NCBI GenBank assembly: GCA_030005635.1
Contig: JARUHP010000002.1
Coordinates: 1 to 64,000, forward strand
Direction: 5' to 3'
Length of the DNA: 64,000 bases
Source: Deltaproteobacteria bacterium IMCC39146
Lineage (GTDB): Bacteria > Desulfobacterota > Desulfuromonadia > Desulfuromonadales > BM103
Shown: one piece after another, positions 32,297 to 42,123 of the stretch
How positions within the stretch are numbered: position 1 is the stretch's first letter
How the letters are laid out: each line of letters opens with the position of its first letter
Made by a program: the position numbers and the translations under genes
The notes under the pieces: model-generated
Databases searched by the model: none
What the model saw: the letters and a program-made list of their open reading frames with translations, nothing else
Told to the model about the DNA's origin: nothing

Positions 32297-34698
32297 GAGA
32301 TTTTAGAAAAGCACTTGCTGACCGGGTCTTGGTCCTCGATGGAGCCATGGGCACCCTCTTGCAGGAGCGTGGCCTACCGCCGGGAGGTTGTCCGGAAGAG
32401 ATGAACCGGATCGCACCAGAGGCCGTGATCGGAGTTCATGCCGAGTATGCTGCGGCCGGGGCTGATATCCTGGTGGCCAACAGCTTTGGCGGTAATCGTG
32501 CCAAGCTGGGGCACTATGGTCTTGAATCGGCCGTTGCTGAGCTCAATTGCAAGGCTGTCGAACTGGCTCGCAAGGCGGGTGGTGAACTGGTTTTTGTAGG
32601 CGGCTCAGTCGGTCCAACCGGTCGCTTCCTCGAGCCGGTCGGTGACGCCGGCTTTGATGAGATGGTCGATATCTATGCCGAGCAGATTTCTGCCCTGGCC
32701 GCTGCCGGAGCCGACCTGATCACCTTCGAAACCTTTCTCGATATTCGTGAACTTCGTGCTGGGGTTATCGCCTGCCGCGACGTCTGTGATCTGCCGATTA
32801 TCGCTCAAATGACTTTTGATGATGCTGGCCGAACAGTCCTTGGTACACCGCCGGAAGCTGCTGCAGTCACACTCGATGCTTTACAGGTTGATGTCATTGG
32901 CTCCAACTGCGGGCTCGGCATTGATGGCATTTATGATGTCCTCGCCCGCATGCGTCAAGTAACCAACAGGCCCTTGATTGCCCAGGCTAACGCCGGACTG
33001 CCGGTTCTCAAGGAAGGCCAGACCATCTTCCCGGGAACACCGGAGGAAATGACCGCCTACCATGAGCGCCTGATCGGTCTTGGGGTCAGGGTTGTCGGGG
33101 GTTGTTGTGGTACCACGCCAAAGCATGTTCGGGTGATGCGGGCTGCACTGGGAGACTACCCACAAGATTGGACAGCGCCGCCCCGGCGGGGATTCCTTTC
33201 CAGCCGGAGTGCCGTCGCTGAGTTCGGTGGTGACACGGCCTGCGCCCTGATCGGCGAACGCATCAATCCCACCGGCAAGAAAGCTTTTACCGCGGAACTG
33301 CTTGCCGGCAAAACGGCTTATATCCGCCGCGAAGCGACCGGACAGGTTGCGGCCGGAGCTCATCTCCTCGATGTTAACTGCGGCGCTCCCGGTGTAGATG
33401 AGGCGGCCTCTTTGGAGAGAGCCGTCTATGCCGTAACCGGAGCTTGTACTGCGCCACTGGTTATTGACACCTCAGATCTGGAGGCGCTGGAGCGGGGGCT
33501 CAAGGCCGCTGATGGCAAAGTCCTGATCAACTCGGTCAATGGTGAAGCGAAAAGCCTGGAAAAAGTTCTGCCTCTTGCCTGTCGCTATGGTGCCGCCGTG
33601 ATTGGCCTCACTCTCGATGAAACGGGAATCCCTGAAACGGCTGAGGGGCGCGTTGAAATCGCCCGTCGCATTCTTGACGCCGCTTTGACCCTTGGTTTGC
33701 CTAAACAGGACCTGGTGATCGATTGCCTGACGCTGACCGTGTCTGCGGAGCAGAAGCGCGCCCTCGAAACCTTGCGCGCTTTACGCCAGGTGCGCGATGA
33801 ACTGGGCCTGGCGACGGCCCTTGGCGTCAGCAATATTTCCTTCGGCCTGCCCTCACGTCCGGTTCTCTCCTCAGCCTTTTTTGCCATGGCGTTGGAGGCG
33901 GGTCTGAAAGTGGCGATCATCAACCCCAAAGATGAACGGATGATGGATGCCTACCGTTCTGCTCTGGTCCTGCTTTGCCAGGATGTACGGGCCGAAGCTT
34001 ATATCGGTCACTATGCTGAACAAGCATCAGCAACCCCTGCTGTAGCGCCAGGTGATGCTCCTCTGGAGGTTCGTCAACGTCTTGCTGCAGCGATCGTCAG
34101 TGGCGACAGCGAAGGGATTGTTTCCCTGGTCAAGGACGCTATGCAGGAAGGGCTGGATGTTATGGCGGTCAGTAACGAGGGGTTGCTGCCGGGGCTCGAA
34201 GAGGTGGGACGCCGCTTTGCTGATAATCGAGTCTTTCTTCCACAGGTTATGCGCTCTGCCGAGACCATGCAGACAGCCTTTGCTTATATCAAGGAAAACT
34301 TTGCCGGTGAGAGTGGCCCTTCGCTGGGCCGTATCCTGATGGCTACGGTTGAAGGTGATATCCATGATATCGGTAAGAATATCGTTTGCACCTTGCTGGA
34401 AAACCACGGCTTCGAGGTGATCGATCTGGGTAAGAACGTATCTGCTGCGAAAATTCTCGAAGTCGCGCAGAAGGAAGAGGTCGATGCCGTAGGCCTCTCG
34501 GCATTGATGACGACAACACTGCAGCAGATGGATGTGACCTTGGATAAGTTAAGGTCCGCCGGGATTAAAGTTTTTACCATGGTTGGCGGAGCAGTGGTCA
34601 CTCAAGAGTATGCTGATAGCATCGGTGCCGACATCTATGCCCGGGACGCGATCGAAGCCGTGGCCAAGGTGAAGCGGTTGCTGGGGGCTGGAGGCTAG
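32293..34698 (+). CDS. metH: Cobalamin-dependent methionine synthase-like protein lacking the reactivation domain
   Basis: The 801-aa product has, in order, a homocysteine S-methyltransferase domain (about 1-290, ending VVGGCCGTTPKH with the zinc cysteines), a pterin-binding domain (about 315-570, LIGERINPTGKKAF) and a B12-binding module with GDIHDIGKN near residue 687. Methyl transfer from methyltetrahydrofolate to homocysteine is the expected reaction. The C-terminal SAM-dependent reactivation domain of E. coli MetH is absent, as in many anaerobes, so reactivation needs another protein. The start overlaps the GerMN stop by 4 nt. Confidence 0.88.
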   Translation: MRDFRKALADRVLVLDGAMGTLLQERGLPPGGCPEEMNRIAPEAVIGVHAEYAAAGADILVANSFGGNRAKLGHYGLESAVAELNCKAVELARKAGGELVFVGGSVGPTGRFLEPVGDAGFDEMVDIYAEQISALAAAGADLITFETFLDIRELRAGVIACRDVCDLPIIAQMTFDDAGRTVLGTPPEAAAVTLDALQVDVIGSNCGLGIDGIYDVLARMRQVTNRPLIAQANAGLPVLKEGQTIFPGTPEEMTAYHERLIGLGVRVVGGCCGTTPKHVRVMRAALGDYPQDWTAPPRRGFLSSRSAVAEFGGDTACALIGERINPTGKKAFTAELLAGKTAYIRREATGQVAAGAHLLDVNCGAPGVDEAASLERAVYAVTGACTAPLVIDTSDLEALERGLKAADGKVLINSVNGEAKSLEKVLPLACRYGAAVIGLTLDETGIPETAEGRVEIARRILDAALTLGLPKQDLVIDCLTLTVSAEQKRALETLRALRQVRDELGLATALGVSNISFGLPSRPVLSSAFFAMALEAGLKVAIINPKDERMMDAYRSALVLLCQDVRAEAYIGHYAEQASATPAVAPGDAPLEVRQRLAAAIVSGDSEGIVSLVKDAMQEGLDVMAVSNEGLLPGLEEVGRRFADNRVFLPQVMRSAETMQTAFAYIKENFAGESGPSLGRILMATVEGDIHDIGKNIVCTLLENHGFEVIDLGKNVSAAKILEVAQKEEVDAVGLSALMTTTLQQMDVTLDKLRSAGIKVFTMVGGAVVTQEYADSIGADIYARDAIEAVAKVKRLLGAGG

Positions 34699-34774
34699 GG
34701 GCTGGGCTTGCACTGGGTTTTCCCCTGTGCGACAATGCGGAGGTTAACCTTTTGTTTGATTCACAATACAAAAA

Positions 34775-34915
34775 CGTTTAACGCAAAGACGCAAAGAGAG
34801 CAAAGAACGCAAAGAGAATCAAAAGCCCCTTGAAAAGGGTTTTTAACCAACATTTTTTGTGTTCTTCTTGGCGTCTTTCCTTTCGTTACCCTTAGCGTCT
34901 TTGCGTTGCGCTTTT
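34775..34915. repeat. CGCAAAGACGC-family repeat, copy E
   Basis: Arms AACGCAAAGACGCAAAGAGA and TTAGCGTCTTTGCGTTGCGC enclose a divergent middle with extra CAAAGAACGC units. It occupies the gap after metH. Preceding it (34681-34710) is G-rich sequence related to GGGGCTGG units. Confidence 0.75.
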
Positions 34916-34949
34916 TGTCTTTTTGTTTAAGTACGGAGAATTGCAGCAG

Positions 34950-35504
34950 ATGGTCGTCGGTTTTAATCATAACTTTCGCTATAAGGGCGAGGTCTACCAC
35001 ATACAGACCGAAGATAGTGGGGTGAAGAGCCCTAATATCGTCACCCTTTTGTATCAGGGCGGAACGATCCTCGGCTCGAAGAAGACCTCCTATGCTGATA
35101 TCGCCAAAGTCGACAACCTGGAACAGGTCGTCGAAGAGTTGATGAAGGAACAGCATAAGGGCATGCTGCGCAGCCTCAAGTCCGGCGAATACGATGAGAT
35201 AATCGATCGTTTGCAGGCCGGCAAAAAGGTGATTCCTAAAGAGGAGAAAGCCGCAACTCCGCCTGTTGTCGCTCCACCGGCGTCGACCTCCCCTGAGCCT
35301 GTTTCGCCAGCAAAACCTTCTGCGGCAGCGCCCGCGCCGCCAAAACCAGCGCCAGTTGTAGTAAAGCCTGCTCCTGTAACACCCGCCACAGCGCCTGTTA
35401 CGCCTGTGGCGGCACCCGCAGCTGCAGAAGTGAAAAAAGCGTCTCCAGTGGTTGAAGCCAGTCTGGATGAGGTTATCCTCTCTTACTTGATGGGGGATGA
35501 TTGA
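34950..35504 (+). CDS. Conserved hypothetical protein with Pro/Ala-rich linker
   Basis: The 184-aa product has an N-terminal domain of about 90 residues (MVVGFNHNFRYKGEVYHIQT, then NIVTLLYQGGTILGSKKTSY) and a long Pro/Ala/Val-rich linker (about 95-165). It ends with a short predicted helix, ASLDEVILSYLMGDD. I chose ATG 34950, which has GGAG 11 nt upstream; longer frames start at TTG 34923 or 34941. No known motif was recognised. It precedes a pseudopilin-like gene by 32 bp and likely shares its transcript with the two-component genes. Confidence 0.6.
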   Translation: MVVGFNHNFRYKGEVYHIQTEDSGVKSPNIVTLLYQGGTILGSKKTSYADIAKVDNLEQVVEELMKEQHKGMLRSLKSGEYDEIIDRLQAGKKVIPKEEKAATPPVVAPPASTSPEPVSPAKPSAAAPAPPKPAPVVVKPAPVTPATAPVTPVAAPAAAEVKKASPVVEASLDEVILSYLMGDD

Positions 35505-35536
35505 ACTCAAGCTGGAGGCTGGGACTTCGGGGATGT

Positions 35537-36094
35537 ATGATCTTTAAATCTTCACAGGCGGGTCAGCGCGGCGCCATCCTGATCATGCTTTTGGTCATGG
35601 TTGTGATCCTCGGTCTTGCCGCCGGCATGGCTGGCCAAACCTGGCGCAGCACCGTACAGCGAGCCCGTGAGGCCGAACTGCTTTGGCGTGGCCAGCAGTA
35701 TCAGCAGGCGATCGCCAGCTACACTTCTGTCAAGCACGGGTCGCAACAGATGCTGCCGGCCAAGCTTGATCATTTGCTGCGTGACCCGCGCTTTCCGGGT
35801 GTGGTCAGGCATCTGCGCAAGCTTTACGACGATCCGATGACCGGGGAAGAGTGGCTGTTGGTCACCGACCCGGCCGAGCGGATTATAGGGGTACGTAGCA
35901 GCAGCGATCTGGAACCCTTTCAGAAAGAGGGCTTTCCCAAGGCCTTGGCTAAATTGACAGGCAAGAACTCTTATGACGAATGGGAGTTCGTCTATACGCC
36001 GTCCACAAAAAACAGTAAAGCGACCAGCACGACCAAAACAACCGGGGTGTCTGGTAAACCTTCCGCAGAAACCGCGCAATCAGGCGCAGAATAG
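35537..36094 (+). CDS. Pseudopilin-like secretion/pilus protein
   Basis: The 185-aa product has a short charged leader (SSQAGQRG) followed by a 20-residue hydrophobic helix (AILIMLLVMVVILGLAAGMA). It continues with AGQTWRSTVQRAREAELLWR, a pattern seen in GspG/PulG-like proteins of delta-proteobacteria, then LPAKLDHLLRDPRFPGVVRH. The leader lacks a canonical G/FTLIE site, so processing by the prepilin peptidase is uncertain. The frame is also open from 35501. ATG 35537 follows GGGG. It is 13 bp upstream of the sensor kinase gene. Confidence 0.6.
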   Translation: MIFKSSQAGQRGAILIMLLVMVVILGLAAGMAGQTWRSTVQRAREAELLWRGQQYQQAIASYTSVKHGSQQMLPAKLDHLLRDPRFPGVVRHLRKLYDDPMTGEEWLLVTDPAERIIGVRSSSDLEPFQKEGFPKALAKLTGKNSYDEWEFVYTPSTKNSKATSTTKTTGVSGKPSAETAQSGAE

Positions 36095-36107
36095 GAAACG
36101 GGGCACG

Positions 36108-37598
36108 ATGTTTTTTAAGAGTCTGGTCGGCCGAATCATCGTCCTCTCATTTCTGCTCTTCTTGGTTGCTATTGGTAGTATCACCCTTTTCCATATACGT
36201 CGTGAACACGCACACATTACCAACGCAAGCCTGCGTACCGCAGATCTGATGATATCGGTCATTGAGCGGGCCATTAACAATTCGATGAGCAGCGGTAAGA
36301 CCCGGGATGTTCAGGCTATCCTTGAGATGGTCGGCAGTGATGAGCGCCTGGCCGGCGTGCGTATTTTTCATCCTGATGGCCGCGTTCTTAAATCCTCTAA
36401 TCCTAACGAAATAGGCCGTCGGGTTGATCCGCACAGCCTGACGACTTTCCTGAGCGGCAAGCGCCACGATGTTTTCCGTGGGGCAGACGGTGGTGATGTT
36501 GTAGGGGTCGTTAAGCCAATTTATACCGAACAACGCTGTACGCCTTGCCATGGCGAGGGTCGGCGGGTTGTTGGGGTTTTGAATCTGGATCTGTCTCTTG
36601 CAGAGATGGAGGCTCAATTGTTACAGGCTTCGCAACTTTTTGGCCTCAGTATGTTTACCGTCGTAATATTGATGACTTGGGGAATCTCTTTGATTTTCCA
36701 TCGCTTCGTGCGGCAGCCCTTGCAGACAATGTCGAACAAGATGGCTCAGGTAGAAGAGGGCGACCTTTCTGTTAGGTTGGAACCGAAGGGTGACGATGAG
36801 GTCAGTCGTATGATGGTCAGTTTTAATTCCATGGTCGATCGACTTAACCTGGCAAATGACGAGTTGCAGCAGTTTCATTACCAGCAGATGGAAAGAGCCG
36901 ATCGTCTCGCCTCTGTCGGAGAGATGTCTGCCGGGATTGCTCATGAAATAAAAAACCCACTCGCTGGAATCAAGGGCGCTATCACCGTCCTCGCTGATGA
37001 TTTCGCCGCAGACGACCCGCGCCGTGAAGTCATTGATAAGGTTCTTGAGCAGATCTCCCGGCTCGATAAGGCAGCCACCGATCTGCTCTTTTTTGGTCGT
37101 CCCGGCAAGCCCAGTCCCGACTATGTCGATACCAATGACCTGCTTAAAAAGACGATGTTTTTTATCAGTCAGCATCCCGAAGCCAAAAATGTGCACCAAA
37201 CCAAGGAATTTACCCGTAATTTGCCACCGGTTTGGGTTGACGGCAAGCAGCTGCAGCAGGTATTTTTTAATATCATTCTTAACGCCATTCAGGCGATGAA
37301 GGACGGTGGTGACTTGTTGCTGCAAACCGACTTGGTTGAAAAGCCGGGGAGCCAGTCCGTTCAGGTAATGATCAGCGATTCTGGCCCGGGTATAAAGCCA
37401 GAGACGTTTGAAAAGATCTTTACCCCATTCTTTACGACCAAAACTCAAGGGACTGGGCTCGGTTTGGCTATCTGTCGGCAACTTGTGGAGCAGCAGGGTG
37501 GAACCGTCGAAATCAGTAGCCAGGTTGGTAGAGGAACCCAGGTTGTAATAGTATTGCCGGTCAGCAATGAAGCTATGCCGGCTTTGAACGAGGAATAG
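36108..37598 (+). CDS. Sensor histidine kinase with periplasmic heme-c domain
   Basis: The 496-aa product has TM1 (residues 10-28), a periplasmic domain of about 145 residues with one heme motif CTPCH at 144-148 in the IYTEQRCTPCHGEGRRVVGV context, TM2 (about 176-196), a HAMP linker (197-250) and a HisKA domain with the phospho-acceptor His279 (IAHEIKNPLAGIKG). The HATPase domain has DSGPGI and the G-boxes. A c-type heme in the sensor suggests response to redox state or a small ligand, as reported for some Geobacter sensors. The ATG follows GGAAACGGGG. The next gene begins 4 bp after its stop. Confidence 0.9.
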   Translation: MFFKSLVGRIIVLSFLLFLVAIGSITLFHIRREHAHITNASLRTADLMISVIERAINNSMSSGKTRDVQAILEMVGSDERLAGVRIFHPDGRVLKSSNPNEIGRRVDPHSLTTFLSGKRHDVFRGADGGDVVGVVKPIYTEQRCTPCHGEGRRVVGVLNLDLSLAEMEAQLLQASQLFGLSMFTVVILMTWGISLIFHRFVRQPLQTMSNKMAQVEEGDLSVRLEPKGDDEVSRMMVSFNSMVDRLNLANDELQQFHYQQMERADRLASVGEMSAGIAHEIKNPLAGIKGAITVLADDFAADDPRREVIDKVLEQISRLDKAATDLLFFGRPGKPSPDYVDTNDLLKKTMFFISQHPEAKNVHQTKEFTRNLPPVWVDGKQLQQVFFNIILNAIQAMKDGGDLLLQTDLVEKPGSQSVQVMISDSGPGIKPETFEKIFTPFFTTKTQGTGLGLAICRQLVEQQGGTVEISSQVGRGTQVVIVLPVSNEAMPALNEE

Positions 37599-37601
37599 CC
37601 A

Positions 37602-38975
37602 GTGCGTAATACGAGAATTTTAGTCGTCGACGACGAACATTTGATCCGTTGGTCGTTGGAGCAGTCCCTGAAAAAGCAGGGTTATGATGTCATTACTGCC
37701 GCTAGCGGCGAGGAAGCGCTCAGGCAGGTCCAGGAAGAATCGCCTGAACTCATGCTGCTTGATATCCAACTCCCTGGTATGGATGGGTTGCAGGTGCTGG
37801 AGAAGGTCAAGGAGATTGATGGCGAAGTCCTGGTCGTTATGGTTACGGCTCTTGGCGTGCTTGAAACTGCCGTCAAGGCAATGCGCCTTGGAGCGTATGA
37901 CTACATCAACAAGCCTTTCAACCTGGATGAGTTGTCAATCATCATCAAGAAAGCTCTGGAAACCAAGCAGCTGCGCAAGGAGGTCGCTCAACTTCGCTCA
38001 GTCCAGGAGAGCAAATTCGGTATCGATAACATCATCGGTGACAGCCGCCATATGAAGCAGGTCCTCGATATGGTCCGCAAGGTCGCCAAGAGCGATGCCA
38101 GCACCGTGTTGATCCAGGGCGAGAGCGGTACCGGCAAGGAGTTGATCGCCCGCGCTATTCATATGGAGAGCGCGCGTAAGGATAAGCTGTTTATGGCGAT
38201 TAACTGCGCCGCCGTGCCTGAGGCTTTGCTTGAGAGCGAGTTGATGGGCCATGAAAAAGGCGCTTTCACCGACGCCAAAAGTCAGAAGCAAGGTCTCTTT
38301 GAAATGACTGACGGCGGCACCCTGTTTCTCGATGAGATCGGTGATATGGAAGTGGGCATGCAGGCCAAACTGTTGCGCGTCCTTGAAGAACGGACCGTTC
38401 GCCGGGTCGGAGGCAACAAAGAGATTCCGGTTGATGTCCGTATCGTGTCCGCCACCAATCAGGAGCTGCTCAAGAAGATCGAGGATAAAACCTTTCGCAA
38501 CGACCTCTACTATCGTTTGCAGGTCATTCCCATCTACTTGCCGCCGCTGCGCGAACGGCGCGATGACATTATGACGCTGGTCGATTTCTTTATCCGGCAT
38601 TACAACCGCGAGTTCGGCAAGTCCGTTGCCGGGGTCTCCAAAATGGCGCGCAAATTCCTTGAAGAGTATGATTGGCCTGGCAACGTGCGAGAACTGCGTA
38701 ACATTATTGAGCGTGCGATCATTCTGGAAAGCGAAGAAACGTTGATGCTGGAGCATCTCCCCCAGGAATTGATCTCGAAAGCCGGTGGTGTTGCTTCCGG
38801 GCCGATGAGTCTGCGTATCCCCCCGGAAGGGATTGACATCGAGGATGTCGAGCGGGAGTTGATTCGCCAATCGCTCGAAATCGCCGAGGGGAATCAGTCG
38901 AAAGCGGCGAAAAAACTGAATCTTGGTATTGATGCTTTTCGTTACCGGATGAAGAAATTCGGTTTTTTAAGTTAG
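37602..38975 (+). CDS. Sigma-54-dependent response regulator, NtrC family
   Basis: The 457-aa product has a receiver domain with phospho-acceptor Asp54 (LMLLDIQLPGMDG), an AAA+ domain with GESGTGKE near residue 173, the sigma-54 contact loop EKGAFTDAK (GAFTDA in place of GAFTGA), Walker B GGTLFLDEIGDM, and a Fis-type helix-turn-helix at the end (GNQSKAAKKLNLGIDAFRYR). It starts with GTG 37602. It is the partner of the heme-sensor kinase just upstream. Its likely targets include the sigma-54-like promoter at 39090, before the NHL/tetraheme genes. Confidence 0.93.
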   Translation: MRNTRILVVDDEHLIRWSLEQSLKKQGYDVITAASGEEALRQVQEESPELMLLDIQLPGMDGLQVLEKVKEIDGEVLVVMVTALGVLETAVKAMRLGAYDYINKPFNLDELSIIIKKALETKQLRKEVAQLRSVQESKFGIDNIIGDSRHMKQVLDMVRKVAKSDASTVLIQGESGTGKELIARAIHMESARKDKLFMAINCAAVPEALLESELMGHEKGAFTDAKSQKQGLFEMTDGGTLFLDEIGDMEVGMQAKLLRVLEERTVRRVGGNKEIPVDVRIVSATNQELLKKIEDKTFRNDLYYRLQVIPIYLPPLRERRDDIMTLVDFFIRHYNREFGKSVAGVSKMARKFLEEYDWPGNVRELRNIIERAIILESEETLMLEHLPQELISKAGGVASGPMSLRIPPEGIDIEDVERELIRQSLEIAEGNQSKAAKKLNLGIDAFRYRMKKFGFLS

Positions 38976-39012
38976 TTTATTCCCTCTCTACCATAAGCCA
39001 TAAGTAAGTCTT

Positions 39013-39043
39013 GCAGGGCGGTCTCTATTGGAGATCACCCTGC
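39013..39043 (+). terminator. Terminator after the response regulator gene
   Basis: A 13-bp stem (GCAGGGCGGTCTC / GAGATCACCCTGC, one mismatch and one G-T pair) with a 5-nt loop, followed by TTTTAT. Confidence 0.8.
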
Positions 39044-39089
39044 TTTTATGTGGAGGTTACTTTCCTCTCTTCGCAGGGCCTTGCAGGAG

Positions 39090-39107
39090 TTGGTATCAAG
39101 GTTGCAA
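39090..39107 (+). promoter_or_regulatory. Sigma-54 (-24/-12) promoter of the NHL-tetraheme operon
   Basis: TTGGTATCAAGGTTGCAA has GG and GC separated by exactly 10 nt and a perfect -12 TTGC. It lies 117 bp upstream of the NHL gene start and directly downstream of an NtrC-family regulator gene and its terminator. The regulator's binding site is not identified. Confidence 0.7.
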
Positions 39108-39223
39108 GTAAAAGACTGAAAGCAACCTTTACAGACCGGCAATCTTCTCTCTTTGAGATGTGGTAAGTGTTTGTAACGATTAAGCATTACTAAGAACTCG
39201 TGGTGCCCGCAGGAGGCTCAACA

Positions 39224-42091
39224 ATGAAACAATCTTACTCGTCATTCAGGCTTGTTACGGTGATATCGCTGTTGCTTGGTGTTATTTGGCTCAGTCCAGC
39301 ACGAGCAGCAGTCGCTCCGGTTTTTGAGCCCCTGGGCCAGATCAGAGTGCCCGGCGTTATGTTCGTCGTTGGTGCGATGGACATGGATGAGGCGGGTAAC
39401 CTGTATGTGGCTGATTCTCGAGCCGGTTCGGTGCATACGTTCGACCAGTATGGCGAATTTCTGCAAAGCATCGATTTGCAGGTGACGGGAGGCGGCCTTG
39501 CCGTAACGCCAGACGGATCAAAGCTTTATGCTGCACGAAGGCAGTCGGTCGTCATTTATAATCTGCTCGAAGGTGTGATTGCGGGTGAGTTGGGCAATGC
39601 CGCGATTGATGCCCCTGAGTTTTCTTCTGCTGGTGAGATTGACCTTGACGCTGCTGGTAACATCTACGTGGTTGATGGTATGTCGATTAAAGTCTATTCA
39701 GATTATGGGCAACTTCAGAGCCAATTTGGCGGTGGAGGAATTGGCGTCGGCCAGTTTATGCAGATAGGCGGGATGACGATCAGCCCTCCCCGAGCAGGCT
39801 TTCCGCTCGGCCAGGTTGTTGTTGGCGATTCCTCGCCCAAGAACGCCAAGATACATGTGTTTACTCTTAACCCCGATTTGAGTGTCGCCAATGTCGTCGC
39901 TTATCCGAATTCTAGCTTTGGCTCTCCCTTGATGCGGTTTCCTCGCGGTCTCACTTACGATGCACAAGGCCGGAGTTACATTCTCGATTTTATGACATCG
40001 CAGGTTCGTGTTGCCAATGAGGCCTTTGGATACTTAGGCGTCTATGCGCAGTCTGCGTCCGGTGTTGGCTACTTCGGCAACGTGAATGATGCAATTTTTG
40101 ACAATATTAACAGCCGCTTGCTCGTTGGTTGCAGTTCGGGCCGGATTGCGGTGCTCGGCGTTGATGGTGGTCAGAACCCGGTAAATGCTAACACTGCGCC
40201 AACGGTCCCGGTGCCACAAAGCCCGGTCGGAAGTAGCGAAGTTAGCTCTGCCTCTCCTGTTTTGACTTTTGTGAATGCCGAGGATCCCGATGGCGACGAT
40301 CTGACCTATCAGGTCACCATTAAGTTGAATGGCGATGTTGTCTATCAGAAAGAGTCTGCCGAGGATGTCGGAGCAACGACCAGTGTTGTCGCTGACGGCA
40401 TTGAGTTGGCCGAGAATACCGCTTATTCGTGGACCGTCCAGGCCTTTGATGCGGATGTCTCTTCGGCTCCTAGTGTCGTTGCAGCTTTTGTTGTCAATGC
40501 CGTTGATGAGGCCCCTGGCTTTCCTGAATTGCTGGCTCCTGCTGATAACGCCAGCATTGCCGGGGTTGATCTTCTCTCCTGGACCGAACCAGCCGATCCT
40601 GACCCGAATGATTATGTTTCTGGTTACCAGATTGAGATTGCCGCTGATGAGACCTTTGTCGAAGTGCTTATGGCTCAATCCGTTGACGCCAATGACTTGG
40701 AGTTGAAAGCTCTTCAGGATTACTCTCTATTTGAGGATGGCGCTGTTTACTTCTGGAGAGTCACAGCCCAGGATAGTGATCTGCTTTCTTCCCCTGCCGG
40801 GCCCGCCAGACGATTTGTTTACGATACAACAACTCTCAGTGTTACTGCTAATATGCCCGATGCTGTGGTTTCCTTCTCAGGAAACCATGCGTATGCCGGC
40901 GAAGTGGCAGGAGTTGCACCTCTTGAACTCCGGGATTTTGCACCAGGAACTCTGTCGGTGGTTGTAACGCGCGACGGTTTTGAGCCATTTGTTGCAAATG
41001 TCACCTTAACAGAAACTGCCAATGTGGCTCTCTACGCAAAGCTGGTGCCAAGCATGGAAACTAAAAACCTGGCCACTAGCCGCAATGGCATCAACGGCCG
41101 ATCGGGTCTCTCTGTGAGTGGTGCTGCGGCACCTTTCCTGGTTGATTTCGACAACGATGACGATCTCGATCTGTTGGTCGGAGATGGTTCCGGGCAGGTT
41201 TCACTCTTTTCAAACATGCAGATAGCGGGTCGAAATCGGTTGTACTTTGATCAAGGGGTTACGCTTGACCTGCCTGTCATGCCGGGCGCTGTACCTTTCG
41301 TCGCAGATTGGGATAATGATGGTCGTAAAGATCTGCTTGTTGGTCAGGCCGATGGCAAGGTGACGCTATTCGCTAATACTGGTACAGAAGTTGCGCCCTC
41401 TTTTGCGGCGGGCGAGGATCTTTCGGTGAATGGCGAAGCTCTTTCGGTTGGGGTTAGTGCTTCTCCTGTCGTTATTGACTATAACAGTGATGGGGCCAAA
41501 GACTTGTTGGTCGGCAATGCAGCCGGTCAGGTGGTTGTCTTTTATAACCAGGGCACGGATGCTGTTCCACAGCTAACTGATCCGGTCATTGTCCATCAGA
41601 CAACTGGTGCCGTTGTGCCTTTACTGGTGGATTGGGATGCGGATGGACAGCAGGAGTTGATCTTGACGGCAGAGGGTATCGTTACGGTTTATGCTCAGGT
41701 TGAGGGCGAATTTCAAGCTGGTGTTCAATTCAGTGATCCCAAGGCTGATTTCGTAGCCGCCTTCCCCATCGATTTGGATGGCTCGGGTAAACAACTCTTG
41801 GTTGGACAGGCTGATGGTCAAGTGATATACCTGAGCGGCAACAGTACAAACCCGGTCGCCAGTTTTCTTGATGCTTTGCAGGACAAGGTTGCTCAACTGA
41901 GTGCTTTGATAACAGCTCTCGAGTCTCCAGACTTACTGATCGACCTTGCTCCTTTGAGTGCCATGATCAGTGTTGCTGATTATGCTGAGGCCTCCCTGCT
42001 GGTCAGCGCTTTAGCTATACGCCTGCCTGATGGCGCGGCGCAAGTGTCGGCCTTTGAGTTGGTCGACCTTTTAAACAGTCTTATCATTTAA
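39224..42091 (+). CDS. Exported NHL / PEGA / FG-GAP beta-propeller protein
   Basis: The 955-aa product has a signal peptide (residues 1-29, ending SPARA). An NHL-type beta-propeller follows (about 35-330: AGNLYVADSRAGSVHTFDQY and similar blades), then two Fn3-like domains (about 345-525), a PEGA domain (about 535-610) and five FG-GAP/VCBS-like repeats of the type D.DNDG..DLLVG..G.V (about 630-870), which can bind calcium. It ends with a short helical domain. Such propeller proteins sit next to extracellular cytochrome genes such as omcS in Geobacter. It is cotranscribed with the tetraheme gene 32 bp downstream. ATG 39224 follows AGGAGG. Confidence 0.85.
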   Translation: MKQSYSSFRLVTVISLLLGVIWLSPARAAVAPVFEPLGQIRVPGVMFVVGAMDMDEAGNLYVADSRAGSVHTFDQYGEFLQSIDLQVTGGGLAVTPDGSKLYAARRQSVVIYNLLEGVIAGELGNAAIDAPEFSSAGEIDLDAAGNIYVVDGMSIKVYSDYGQLQSQFGGGGIGVGQFMQIGGMTISPPRAGFPLGQVVVGDSSPKNAKIHVFTLNPDLSVANVVAYPNSSFGSPLMRFPRGLTYDAQGRSYILDFMTSQVRVANEAFGYLGVYAQSASGVGYFGNVNDAIFDNINSRLLVGCSSGRIAVLGVDGGQNPVNANTAPTVPVPQSPVGSSEVSSASPVLTFVNAEDPDGDDLTYQVTIKLNGDVVYQKESAEDVGATTSVVADGIELAENTAYSWTVQAFDADVSSAPSVVAAFVVNAVDEAPGFPELLAPADNASIAGVDLLSWTEPADPDPNDYVSGYQIEIAADETFVEVLMAQSVDANDLELKALQDYSLFEDGAVYFWRVTAQDSDLLSSPAGPARRFVYDTTTLSVTANMPDAVVSFSGNHAYAGEVAGVAPLELRDFAPGTLSVVVTRDGFEPFVANVTLTETANVALYAKLVPSMETKNLATSRNGINGRSGLSVSGAAAPFLVDFDNDDDLDLLVGDGSGQVSLFSNMQIAGRNRLYFDQGVTLDLPVMPGAVPFVADWDNDGRKDLLVGQADGKVTLFANTGTEVAPSFAAGEDLSVNGEALSVGVSASPVVIDYNSDGAKDLLVGNAAGQVVVFYNQGTDAVPQLTDPVIVHQTTGAVVPLLVDWDADGQQELILTAEGIVTVYAQVEGEFQAGVQFSDPKADFVAAFPIDLDGSGKQLLVGQADGQVIYLSGNSTNPVASFLDALQDKVAQLSALITALESPDLLIDLAPLSAMISVADYAEASLLVSALAIRLPDGAAQVSAFELVDLLNSLII

Positions 42092-42123
42092 AAATATTTT
42101 CCAAAATTATTAGGATGTACTTC

